Source: Duncaniella freteri
Lineage (GTDB): Bacteria > Bacteroidota > Bacteroidia > Bacteroidales > Muribaculaceae
Reading direction: 5' to 3'
Assembly: GCF_004766125.1 (NCBI RefSeq)
Contig: NZ_SJSA01000001.1
Coordinates: forward strand, 2,170,001 to 2,234,000
Length of the DNA stretch: 64,000 bases
A program made the position numbers and the translations under genes. The notes under the pieces are model-generated. The model was not told where the DNA came from and did no database searches. It worked only from the letters and a program-made list of their open reading frames with translations. Numbering within the stretch: the first letter of the stretch is position 1; the number at the start of each line of letters is the position of its first letter. Positions 47,308 through 56,481 of this stretch are shown here, one piece after another.

Positions 47308-50300
47308 TTAGAGATTGATGTTGAGTCCAAAAACATATGAGCTTCTTCCTCTGTGACCAAGAGTCTCCGGATCAATGCCGATATTATTCTTCACCCATAT
47401 TGCTTTCGGATCATTGATCTGGAATTGCAGCTGACAGTTGTTGATGCCATATTTTCTGAGCCATGCCTCAGGCAGATTATAACCGAGCACGATGTTGCGT
47501 ATCTTGATGAAGTCGGCATCATGCACTGCTTTATTGGAGCTGGCCGCCTCGCTCCCTACCGATGATGATGACTGGCATCCGTAACGGCCTATGCCTGGAG
47601 TGTCAGTCCTATTTTCAGGTGTCCAGGCATTTAGGAAATAGGAGGCTATGGAGCTGTCGGGGATACCATATACATCATATTCAGCGAGCGCACGCATCTT
47701 GTGTCCGCCGTAATATGCCATCAGTACACTGAGTGTCATGCCTTTCCATCGGAAAGAATTCTCCATGCCGACATTGATCTTAGGGTCACGTTGACCTGAA
47801 TATTCGAGAATTTCAACGCTATGGGTGCTCGCATTGTGTGCGGTACCACCATTCTCAATTTCCCATAGTGTCTGTCCTTCTTGTCCGGCAGCTTCACTTA
47901 TCCCGGCGAACTTGTAGCTCCATATTGCTGATACAGGATAGCCTGTTTTAAACGGAGTCGAGATCTGTTCCCAAGCTTTGGTGGCAGGAGTCTCTACATC
48001 GGTCACTATATTCCTGTTATGGGCAAGAGTCATGCTTGTTGTCCATCCGAAACAGTTACGTCCATGTGGTGCGACCCAGTCGTAGGATACGGCAAGTTCT
48101 ATTCCACGGTTGCGTATTGAGGCTACATTTGCGTTCATGGATGGGAATCCGGCAGTGGCGTCAAGAGTCTTGCGTGAGAAGATGTCTTTTCCAACTTTAT
48201 TATAATAGTCGAATGATCCGCGCAAACGGTAATTTAGCAGACTGAAATCCATGCCTATGTTAGTGGTTCGGTTCTGTTCCCATTTGAGATTGGGGTTTGC
48301 CGGATTGCTGATTGTTGCATATGGCAGTTTCGTGTGGATATTCACACCGTCGGTTTTTGCTGTCAGATAGCTTGTGGCTCCCTGATAGATATTACCTGTG
48401 ACACCATAGGAAATCCTGAGTTTAAGGAAATTCATCCATGTAAGATCATGTGCAAAATTTTCATTGTGCACATTCCACCCGGCTCCTGCCGACCATAGAG
48501 GTTTGCCTCGGAACCGTGAGTTCAGCCCATAGACATCAGCATAGTCCTTGCGGAACGAACCGAATATGTTGTAACGTGAGTCGTAAGTATAGGTGATATT
48601 GGCATATCCCGAAGCATAACGGTGGTGCTGTTCAAGTACAAGACCCATATAATCGCTGAAATAGTATGAATAGCCATAACTATTTGCAGGGTAAGTCGCT
48701 TCGTTTCTGCCTCGTGTCGTACATATGAAGTACGGTGAATTAGCCAGGGTGCTCATTATGCCGAAATCCACTGTCTGGGATACGCCAGTCTGTAGATTCT
48801 CGTCATAACCGAGGATCACTGACTGGGTGCCGTTGGTTGTGGTCTCTCTGAATTCGAGACCAGCTATGGCTGATACCTCATGTCTGTCAAAGAATGAGCG
48901 TGAATAATTGACCTGACCGCGTGCTGTCCAAAACTCGCCTTTGTTGTTGGTGGTCTGTAGCATGCCTCCTCTTTTGGGATATAGTATTTGAGCGAGCCTC
49001 CATCTTCATAAGCATATGCGTTGCGCAACGAACGGGCGGCGTGGCTTGATTTTTCTATAGTCCATTTTTTCTCGGTGTTTTCATTCTCATAGGAGATTTG
49101 GGCTGAGGCTGTGAGTCCGGGTAGAATCTTAAAAAGCAATTCACCATGATAGCGCATGTTCTGACGTTTTGTGTCAACGTAATTTTTATAATGCTCATCT
49201 ATGATATTGACTCCTAAGTCCTCCATGCCGTTCTGGAGAGTCTAGTATTCATTTCCGCTGTATCTGTAATATATGGGGCGGATTGTGGAGTCGTCGTTAT
49301 AAAGTTGAGTGTATGAAGGCATGCTCCAGATATCGTCATATCCGGCTGTTGCATTGGAGCCAAGGTCGCGTTTTTTGTTGTATATTCCGTTGATGCTTAC
49401 TGTTGCTGTGAGCCATGATGTGAGGTCGTAGCTTCCCTTATAATATATGTTGAGCCAGTTATTGTAATTGTTGATACGACCGGCGTTGTCTTTTTTGTAA
49501 TTGATCACAAGATTATTGTGCATCTTTTCTGTTGATCCTCGTAGCGCGAGATTGTATTGTTGTAGCACTTGTCGGCGCAATACGGCTTTGGCGTAATCTC
49601 GTGCAAAATTGTTGTTTTTTAATGAGCTGAGAGTGCTTTCGAGATCTGTCTGAGATATATTGCCGAGAGCTCGTTGATAATACGCGTTCCTTACAGGAGA
49701 AATCATATGTCCCAATGAGATTGCCGAGGCTGTGTTCTTTATAGGATCGGAAATTTCGCCGTCATTGTTAAAGAAATAGTAATCATAATAATTTGATTCA
49801 AGATCGACTTGTTGTTCAGGTGTCATATAATGATTGTCGGCATAATCGACATTCAGGTTCTCATATATGGTGAGGTTGGCTGAAAAGTCTATGTCAATCT
49901 TGTCGTTTTTTCTTGCGTTTTTTGTAGTGATTACTATGATGCCGTTAGAGGCTCGTGCTCCGTATATTGCAGCGGCTGCGGCATCCTTGAGAACGTTGAT
50001 GCTCTCTATGTCGTAAGGGTTAAGATCGGACAGGGACCCCTCGATAGGCAATCCGTCCACAACAAGCAGAGGTGAGGTAGAAGCATGCAGAGTTCCGGTG
50101 CCGCGTATGATGGGTCTGCCGCCGTAGGTTGATAGACCGGCTACACGACCCTCAAGATTGTCAAGGATGTTTGGGGTGTATCGATCTTTCAGTTTTTCGG
50201 CATTTATGGTGGTTACCGAACCTGTCATCTTTTCTTTCTTTATGTCCTGATAACCGGTCACCACAACTTCGCTTATCATATTGGTGATTTCATGCATTAT

Positions 50301-50870
50301 GATGTTCATGACTCGTTGTTCTCCTACCATTTGGGCTTGCGGCTCCATTCCGATCATGGAGAACATAAGCACAGAATGGGCGTCAGGCACTTTGATGTTG
50401 AATAGTCCGTTCACATCAGTGGCGCACCCTTCATGGGTGGATGCAATTATGACTGAAACACCAGCGAGTGGTTCTCCGGTCGAGTCAATCACTTTTCCAG
50501 ATACTGTGAGTTGGGTGTTTTCAGATCTTGCAGATGTGATAGGTCTGATCACAATGATATTTTTTTCGATACTGTAAGTCAGGCCTGTGCCTTGAAGTAT
50601 TACAGACAGTGCCGAGTCAATCGGCACGTTGTGAAGATCGATATCTTTTTGTCCTCGGTTTTTGATTTCTTCATGGTTGAAGAGAAATTTGTAGCCGGGG
50701 TTTTCCTTCCGCATTTTCTGAAGGATGTTTTCAAGTTTCATTTCCTTGGTATGCAAGGAGACATTTTTGGTCTGGGCTGACACTGTCGCACACATCAATG
50801 ATGCAATGGCTATTATGACCATTTTTATGATGGATAGCGGAGACTGCAGCCTGATAAAGACTTTTCCCAT
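47308..50870 (-). pseudogene. SusC/RagA-family TonB-dependent transporter, broken by a TAG and a frameshift
   Basis: Three consecutive pieces together make one SusC of about 1185 codons. Piece one (50870 to 49242) has a signal peptide (ending VSAQ), an STN domain (typical of receptors that signal through FecR), a carboxypeptidase-like domain (VSGKVIDSTGEPLAGVSV) and the plug start (VVTGYQDIKKEKMTGSV). It ends at an in-frame TAG (49244-49242). Without a frame change, reading continues TLQNGMEDLGVNIIDE through 48979. There the frame must slip by -1 at CCCAAAA (48978-48972) to continue IPKRGGMLQTTNN into the barrel, which ends normally at 47308 (YVFGLNINL). Two lesions in one gene indicate a pseudogene, unless a sequencing error explains one of them. 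Confidence 0.85.
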
Positions 50871-50914
50871 GTGATAAAAATAAGATTAGAAGATGTGAAT
50901 GATTTTGGTGGAGC

Positions 50915-52120
50915 TTACTTTCTGGGGCTTACCTTCACTGTTTGTCCCTTGATTGTGAATTGTACTGATGTCGTCATTTCTATCAGTGATAGTATTTCTG
51001 AAAAGTCAGAGTAGCGTTCCAGATCACCTGTGAAATGAAGATGTCGTAGTGAAGTGTCGGTATATATGAAATCGGTGTCGTACCAGTCGGAGAGCTGTGA
51101 TAGTATCTCATGCAGTGGGCGGTTCTCGAATACGAATAGTCCATTGACCCATGAGCAATATGTGTCGGGGTCAACATCGAGTGTGCGCATCTGGTCGGAG
51201 CCGCGTGTGATCCTTGCCTGCTGTCCAGGTGATAGCATATAAGTAGAGTCATCATATTCCACAGCTATGCTTCCTGACAGGAGTGTCACCTGTTGGGAAT
51301 GGTCGCGTGTGTAGGACCTGACATTGAATTCTGTTCCATAGACTTTTATGTCAGATATTGATGTTTTTACTATGAATTGACGTTGAGGATCTTTGGCTAT
51401 TTCGAAATAGGCTTCACCGTCGAGTTCTACGATACGGCTGTCGCTGGAGAATGAGGTAGGGAAATGCATTCGTGTGTTGGCGTTGAGCCATACGCGCGAA
51501 CCGTCAGAGAGGGTTATGTTGTATTCACCGCCTCGTGGTATTACGATTGTGTTGACGGTGTTGATTGGGTTTGTGTTATTGATGAGATATGAGCATGTCA
51601 CTGTGCCATCGGCAATTGAAAGAAAACCACTGTTTGGATCAGGTGTCAGTCGACGATTGGTGGCTGCGTTTAGTTCGAGAGTGTCTCCGTCGGGAAGGAT
51701 GAGGCATGCGCGGGATGAGCCAGGGTGTATTGACTGATGTGAAAACATTGTGTCAGATACGGAACGGACATCTTGGCTGGAGTTGACGGTTAAGTATGCT
51801 GCCAGTGTTATCAATACGCCAGCCACTAATGCGGCTATCGAATATGCTGTAAAGCGGAGATGTCTTTTGTGTGATCGAGTAACGTAATATTCCGTAACAC
51901 TGTCAAATTCGGATATAAAATGAGTAATATCGATTTTTGGGGCATTTAATGGTTTTTCTTTCCAGGCTTTTGCTGCACGGTTGAAATATTCAGCATGGTC
52001 CGGAGATGCATCAAGCCATCTTTTCAGCTGTTGCTCTTCGTTGTATGTAATAGGCTTTTTATTTAGCTTATTTGCAATGATGCGCCATTCAATTGTATTT
52101 GAGTATAGTTTGGTTTCCAT
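50915..52120 (-). CDS. FecR-family anti-sigma / sigma regulator
   Basis: A 401-residue inner-membrane signalling protein. The cytoplasmic N-terminal part (METKLYSNTIEWRIIANKL, with the WLDASPDHAEYFNRA motif) would bind an ECF sigma factor. One membrane helix (about 107-128) is followed by a periplasmic FecR domain (VIPRGGEYNITLSDGSRVWLNA) and a DUF4974-like C-terminus. In such loci the STN domain of SusC signals to FecR. I start at METKLYSN; an upstream Met 25 codons away lies in likely promoter sequence. The usual upstream ECF sigma gene is missing because phage-like DNA begins just beyond. Confidence 0.9.
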   Translation of the reverse strand: METKLYSNTIEWRIIANKLNKKPITYNEEQQLKRWLDASPDHAEYFNRAAKAWKEKPLNAPKIDITHFISEFDSVTEYYVTRSHKRHLRFTAYSIAALVAGVLITLAAYLTVNSSQDVRSVSDTMFSHQSIHPGSSRACLILPDGDTLELNAATNRRLTPDPNSGFLSIADGTVTCSYLINNTNPINTVNTIVIPRGGEYNITLSDGSRVWLNANTRMHFPTSFSSDSRIVELDGEAYFEIAKDPQRQFIVKTSISDIKVYGTEFNVRSYTRDHSQQVTLLSGSIAVEYDDSTYMLSPGQQARITRGSDQMRTLDVDPDTYCSWVNGLFVFENRPLHEILSQLSDWYDTDFIYTDTSLRHLHFTGDLERYSDFSEILSLIEMTTSVQFTIKGQTVKVSPRK

Positions 52121-52125
52121 TAAAA

Positions 52126-52170
52126 ATATAGGTGTGGCTATCGTTGTTTTATATTGATATACACCTATAT
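52126..52170. repeat. Inverted repeat in the fecR upstream region
   Basis: ATATAGGTGT (52126-52135) and ACACCTATAT (52161-52170) are perfect 10-bp complements 25 nt apart, directly upstream of fecR. They could be an operator or chance. They appear to be the last host-like sequence before the prophage. Confidence 0.35.
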
Positions 52171-52182
52171 ACGGGCATAAAA

Positions 52183-52689
52183 ACGAAGCGAGCAACGGTG
52201 TGAATGTCGGTCGGTGGCTTAATTGGTTGACTGCAAGCGTGATGAGGGGTTGAGTGGTCGGGCGCGCCGGAAAAACGAAACGTGCAAAAAGTTGAAATTG
52301 CTTTAATCCGGGTTGAATTTTGGGGCGCGAGCGTTTAATATATCTTTAATCGAGGTTTAACCGGGCTTTAACCGGCTTTAATTTTGAGCGGCTGCATGGC
52401 TGGTTTTCGCCGGCTGTGTGGCCGCTGCTGCGTCGCGCCCTGATAAATGGCCGCCTGAGGCTCAAAAGCGGCTAAATTCAAGCGTTTGGCGGCTCTGTGG
52501 CTCATTCTATCGCCCGGGCAGAGGGGTAGGGGAGAGAGCAAGGCAGCGCGCCCATGGCGGCGAATGACCGACGGGGAGGGGCGGGTGTTTAACGGTGTTT
52601 AATGGCCCCTTAAATGGTGGCCGCTGCGCCCAGTTCCGGGAGGAGTAAAACAGGGGTGGGGGGAGTGGTCGAGATTGTGCTCGTTTCGT
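52183..52689. repeat. Candidate transposase-binding sites at the phage left end
   Basis: Three related sites: ACGAAGCGAGCAA (52183-52195), ACGAAACGTGCAA (52275-52287) and, inverted, ACGAAACGAGCAC (52689-52677). The ACGAAACG core resembles the RCGAAA part of Mu end sites. Between them there are several CTTTAAYCGG-like repeats (52299-52385). Confidence 0.45.
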
Positions 52690-52928
52690 ACCCTTAAATC
52701 GGGTTGGGGATACTGTTGGGGATACACTTGGGGGTACATACGCACCACCCTACCGACCCCCATAATGTCAAAATCGCGGCTTAAAAAGGCGTTTTTTGAG
52801 GTTTTAACACCCCTTTAATACCAAAAATTAGCCGTTAAAATCGGTGTTTTCGGAGTGTGTAACTTACTGATATTAGGCGCATAATCCGTTAATCGGCTCA
52901 AAAAACGAGTAAAAAACACGAAAAACGG
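52390..52928. other. Gene-free phage left-end region
   Basis: About 540 bp with no convincing gene. It is GC-rich with G-tracts in the first half (GGGGAGGGGCGGG around 52575) and AT-rich with repeated TTTAA words in the second half (TTTAACACCCCTTTAATACC). It may hold transposase/enhancer sites or the lysogeny module's 3' region. Confidence 0.35.
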
Positions 52929-53429
52929 CTATTTTGGGACGTATGCGGAGGGGTTGCAAGCCACTTTGTAAATGTGCATGATGTTCTTAATATCTTCGGG
53001 AGTAAGCATACGGGGGCATTTTCCGCGTGCATGTTCTATTTTGCAAAATTTAATGGCCGTTTTAATATCTGAACGTGTGGGCTTGCGTTCGATGACTTCG
53101 TTTTTTGCGCTTTCAAGGTATCGTAATAATTGCCTATCTATATAGCCGCGGTTCTTGCACTCTTCAAGTTGATAGATGGTGTTGACCAAGAAAAGGACAC
53201 TCCAAATTCGGCCGTGCCTATCCAATCGAGCCCCACGAATAGTCAGGCGTTTTCGGCGCTGTTCGTAATACTCGCGTGGCTTGACCGGTTCGGAGGGGTC
53301 TATCGTTATATTTATAATCTTGCGTGTGTGCTTTGTAGTTGTTGACTGCTTGGGTTGTTTGGGCTGGCGGCTCTTTACAATAGCCATTACAACGCAGAAA
53401 ACAAAAAATATAATAAGGGCTGTAATCAT
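52929..53429 (-). CDS. Phage lysogeny-module membrane protein, unknown function
   Basis: A 166-residue protein I do not recognise. An N-terminal hydrophobic helix (ALIIFFVFCVVMAIV) is followed by a basic, Pro/Gln/Lys-rich linker and a soluble C-terminal part (IDRQLLRYLESAKNEVIERK). It lies 48 bp downstream of the repressor gene on the same strand, so it is likely expressed from the prophage during lysogeny. That position suits a superinfection-exclusion or host-fitness protein, but this is inference from position only. Confidence 0.6.
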   Translation of the reverse strand: MITALIIFFVFCVVMAIVKSRQPKQPKQSTTTKHTRKIINITIDPSEPVKPREYYEQRRKRLTIRGARLDRHGRIWSVLFLVNTIYQLEECKNRGYIDRQLLRYLESAKNEVIERKPTRSDIKTAIKFCKIEHARGKCPRMLTPEDIKNIMHIYKVACNPSAYVPK

Positions 53430-53477
53430 GTCAGTTTAGTGGGCATGTGGTTAGTCGGTACTTTTTGCAGAGCTGGA

Positions 53478-53909
53478 TCATGTTGCAGCTCCGACTGGTT
53501 CCGGGACATGGCGGAGAGTAGAGGCGTTTTTTCCGGCTTCAAGGCGTTCAATGGTGTGGCGGGCTTGCTCCAGTTGTTCGCGAAGCCGCCCGAGTTCCTC
53601 TGCTTGTCGTCGGATGGTCTGTTCCCGGTCGTTTAGCATGGTCAATAATTTGTCCTCCAACGTGAGCGGTGGGACAGGCGTTTCTATTGGGGTTGTTGAC
53701 CTTAGCATCTCCCCCACTCCGTTAAGGAGCCAATCGGGGGATAAATCCGGGTATAATTTTAGTATTTCGGCTATTTTATCGCTACTTAGAGCACTGTTTT
53801 TGCCCGCCCCCTTAAAATTAGAGGGCGAAGCACCTATCGCCTTGTAAAAGTCCGCTTTAACCTTGCCCGTCGCTTCAAGGTAGGACAAAATTTTCTCTTT
53901 TATAGTCAT
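53478..53909 (-). CDS. Phage repressor-like helix-turn-helix protein
   Basis: A 143-residue protein with an N-terminal helix-turn-helix region (MTIKEKILSYLEATGKVKADFYKAIGASPSNF ... LSSDKIAEILKLYP). A central Pro/Thr linker is followed by a leucine-zipper-like C-terminal coiled coil (LTMLNDREQTIRRQAEELG, REQLEQARHTIERLE) for oligomerisation. There is no peptidase domain, so LexA-type self-cleavage is not expected. The start at MTIKEKIL is chosen over one 10 codons upstream, which would run into the operator. Divergent from the early operon across a palindromic operator, it is the obvious lysogeny repressor. Confidence 0.8.
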   Translation of the reverse strand: MTIKEKILSYLEATGKVKADFYKAIGASPSNFKGAGKNSALSSDKIAEILKLYPDLSPDWLLNGVGEMLRSTTPIETPVPPLTLEDKLLTMLNDREQTIRRQAEELGRLREQLEQARHTIERLEAGKNASTLRHVPEPVGAAT

Positions 53910-53926
53910 TTTTTTGCTCTTAAAAT

Positions 53927-53957
53927 TTTGATAGGTCAAAATATTGTCCTATCTTTG
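53927..53957 (+). promoter_or_regulatory. Early promoter of the Mu-like phage
   Basis: TTTG (53927-53930), 19-nt spacer, TATCTTTG (53950-53957): a near-ideal Bacteroidetes promoter with a predicted start near 53964. It drives the operon from 54053. Confidence 0.75.
53930..53953. promoter_or_regulatory. Palindromic repressor operator overlapping the early promoter
   Basis: Half-sites GATAGGTCAA (53930-53939) and TTGTCCTATC (53944-53953), a dyad GATAGGNCAA-N4-TTGNCCTATC that exactly fills the spacer and both promoter elements. A further half-site, TAGGACAA, lies at 53881-53888 inside the repressor's first codons. Confidence 0.65.
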
Positions 53958-54052
53958 CAGCGTATTACCACAGTAACGGCCTCAAAGGTACAAAAAAATG
54001 ACCGGATAGGCAAGAGCTGGAAACGACAGAAACCACAAAAAAGTAAAAGGAT

Positions 54053-54445
54053 ATGAGAACAACCTCCCCGCGTTACATAGACGCAAGCAGAGAAGCCACG
54101 GCAAAACTTGCCAAGGCGTTCAGGGTTACAGATAAGTTTGTATATCTGTGCCTCACTTACAGGAAAAACAGCGAGACCGCCCGAAAAATTCGTTACACGG
54201 CGGTTAATGAGTATGGAGCTACGCCGATGGCTCATTATCCGGAGTGCGAGACCCTGCACGACACAACCGAGGACGGCCGCCAGATAATGCGGCAAGTGTT
54301 CAATAACGGCGCTATACTCCGAGCCGACAAGCGCACCGGCGAAGCGTGGATCACTAACCGCCGGGGCAACGTGGTGGAACGCCGCGACCGTATAACCCTG
54401 CTTGATGACCTTTACAAGTTGCAGGTCATGGCCGAAAATCTTTGA
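54053..54445 (+). CDS. Small phage early protein in the Ner position
   Basis: A 130-residue protein of unknown function. The N-terminal third (REATAKLAKAFRVTDKFVY) has helix-turn-helix character; the rest contains a beta-rich segment (NGAILRADKRTGEAWITNR). It is the first gene of the early operon, directly before the transposase gene (4-bp gap), where Mu encodes its Ner regulator. It may therefore repress or time early transcription. It is preceded by the leader motif GTAAAAGGATATG that recurs upstream of MuB. Confidence 0.6.
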   Translation: MRTTSPRYIDASREATAKLAKAFRVTDKFVYLCLTYRKNSETARKIRYTAVNEYGATPMAHYPECETLHDTTEDGRQIMRQVFNNGAILRADKRTGEAWITNRRGNVVERRDRITLLDDLYKLQVMAENL

Positions 54446-54449
54446 AGCT

Positions 54450-56468
54450 ATGGAGGTAATCGACGGAAAAGTATGTATAAGCCACGAGGAACTGACGGGA
54501 CGCATTATAACGACTTCTAACCTGAAGGCGTTAGTGCGCAAAGGTCAGGTCGTTCAGGTGCAAAGAGGCGGCAACGGGCGCAAAGCATTGTTTGACGTCA
54601 ATAGCCTACCGCTGAAATGGCGCACGGAGGTTTACCGGCGTTATCCTGACTTGCAGGAGCAGGCCGAGAGCAAAGAGTTTGTCGACACGATAGAGCCGGA
54701 CGCCAAGGCGCTTGACTTTTTCCAGACCTACAAGCTGGCCGACGGCAGGAACCTGCCCGAGGACAAGGTGCTGGAGTATGCGAGCAACGCGGCAGTTATG
54801 AACGCTTTCCGCAGATGTTGGGAGGCTCATGTAAGCAAGCGGAAGCGTACCGGTAAAAAGGCGGTGGCGGCTAAAGAATTTTGGGCGCGAGCCGCGGCGG
54901 CATTGCCGAGACTGGCCGACGCTTTCCCTCACTCACTGCCCGGGAGTGCCCGGAGGCTGCAAATGAAGTTTGCCGAGTATCTGCAAAAGGGTTATGAATG
55001 CTTTATAAGCGGCAAATATCTGAACGGGAACGCCGCCAAGGTAGCCGACGAGCAGCAGGAGCAAGTGTTGACCGCATTGCTGGCCCACCACAACAATCTG
55101 CCCGACACGTTGGTTTGCGAGGGTTACAACCGCTTTGCAGCAGCCAAGGGGTGGAAACCTATAACCCCGGGCGCCGTGGCCGTATGGCGCGAGAAACTGG
55201 GCACAGTGATAAGGGCCGGCCGGTTGGGAGTGTCGAACTTCCGGAACCATGTAACAATGCAGGTGAAGCGCAGCCGCCCGAGCACTCCGTTCCTGATGTG
55301 GTCGCTTGACGGCTGGACTGTAGAGCTGCTGTACCAGGCCACCAAGACCGACAAAAAGGGGCACAACATAACGACCTACACCAACCGCCTGACCATGGTT
55401 GTAGTGCTGGACGTGTTCAATAACTACCCGATAGGCTATGCCGTAGGGAGCCACGAAAGCCCCGAACTGATAAAGCAGGCATTACGGGACGCAGCGCGCC
55501 ACAGTCGTGAGCTTACCGGCGAAATGCTGCGAGCCACACAGGTACAGAGCGACCGCTACGCCATAAAGACCATGCACGACCTTTATGCCGTGATGGGTGG
55601 CAAGGTAACGCCGGCACAGGCGCACAATGCCAAAGCCAAGCCCGTGGAGCCCTACTTCAACTATCTCAATACACGCTACTGCATACGGTGCAACAACTGG
55701 TCGGGCTTCGGCATAACCAGCGACCCCAAGCGGCAGCCGAACAGCGACGCGCTTAACCGGATGCGCCACGACTTCCCCGACGAAGCCGGACTCCGCGCCC
55801 AGATTGATGAGATGATGAGACTGGAGCGCATGGCCAAATATGAGGAAATGATGGCCGGATATGCGAAACTGAAGCCCGAAAACCGGCTACCGCTGAGCCG
55901 TGAAACCTACCTGCTTAACTTCGGAGTAGAAACCGGCTTTAAGAACGTGCTCGAGGGTTGCGGACTCCGCCCCACAATATTGGGCGTTAAGCGTGATTAT
56001 GACTGCTTTGACCTGAGTTTCCGCGACCATGCCGCCGAGCGGTGGACCGTGAAGTATGACCCCGACGACCTGCGGGAGGTGCTTGCAGTGAGCGAGAACG
56101 GGCAACGCCGCTACATGCTTGAGGAAAAGTATGTGCAGCCGATGGCCTTAGCCGACCGGCAGCCCGGGGATGCCGAGCAGTTGCAGAGAGTGCGCGACTA
56201 TAACAAGCAACTGGAGACCCGGACAGCCGAGCGCATGGCACTGGCCTACACCGCCACCGAGCAAATCATAGCCGGCACCCCGGCGCTTCGCGGCAGCATA
56301 GAGGACCGGCTGCTGATAACCGACAGCCGGGGACAGCACAAAGATAACCGGAGCCGCAAACGGCTGACCGCCGCCGACATTGACGCGCTGGAGGTCGAGG
56401 CAATAGAAGTGCCGATAACGGCGCACGGCGACAGTGATACAGAAGAATTTAATTACAGTAATTTTTAA
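54450..56468 (+). CDS. MuA-like DDE phage transposase
   Basis: A 672-residue transposase that would join phage ends to target DNA. The N-terminal DNA-binding part (HEELTGRIITTSNLKALVRKG; a MuA I-gamma-like SLPLKWR block) is followed by the integrase core: first Asp in FLMWSLDGWTVELL, second in VVVLDVFNNYPIGYAVG, and Glu in KAKPVEPYFNYLNTRYC. A Mu-type C-terminal beta-barrel (VKYDPDDLREVLAV) follows. The start MEVIDGK lies 4 bp after the previous gene. The gene is complete, with no damage. Confidence 0.93.
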   Translation: MEVIDGKVCISHEELTGRIITTSNLKALVRKGQVVQVQRGGNGRKALFDVNSLPLKWRTEVYRRYPDLQEQAESKEFVDTIEPDAKALDFFQTYKLADGRNLPEDKVLEYASNAAVMNAFRRCWEAHVSKRKRTGKKAVAAKEFWARAAAALPRLADAFPHSLPGSARRLQMKFAEYLQKGYECFISGKYLNGNAAKVADEQQEQVLTALLAHHNNLPDTLVCEGYNRFAAAKGWKPITPGAVAVWREKLGTVIRAGRLGVSNFRNHVTMQVKRSRPSTPFLMWSLDGWTVELLYQATKTDKKGHNITTYTNRLTMVVVLDVFNNYPIGYAVGSHESPELIKQALRDAARHSRELTGEMLRATQVQSDRYAIKTMHDLYAVMGGKVTPAQAHNAKAKPVEPYFNYLNTRYCIRCNNWSGFGITSDPKRQPNSDALNRMRHDFPDEAGLRAQIDEMMRLERMAKYEEMMAGYAKLKPENRLPLSRETYLLNFGVETGFKNVLEGCGLRPTILGVKRDYDCFDLSFRDHAAERWTVKYDPDDLREVLAVSENGQRRYMLEEKYVQPMALADRQPGDAEQLQRVRDYNKQLETRTAERMALAYTATEQIIAGTPALRGSIEDRLLITDSRGQHKDNRSRKRLTAADIDALEVEAIEVPITAHGDSDTEEFNYSNF

Positions 56469-56481
56469 GACGTAAAAGGAT

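Noticed and set aside
48972..48978. Programmed -1 frameshift in susC
   Set aside because: The heptamer fits, but the separate upstream TAG already ends translation, so a decayed gene is the simpler reading; kept only as a finding.
52121..52195. N-terminal extension of FecR from an upstream Met
   Set aside because: The added residues are not FecR-like and fall in the promoter/hairpin region at the prophage edge.
53936..54541. 201-codon minus-strand frame across the phage early promoter
   Set aside because: It would run through the operator, the promoter and the Ner-position gene, and shows no family features.
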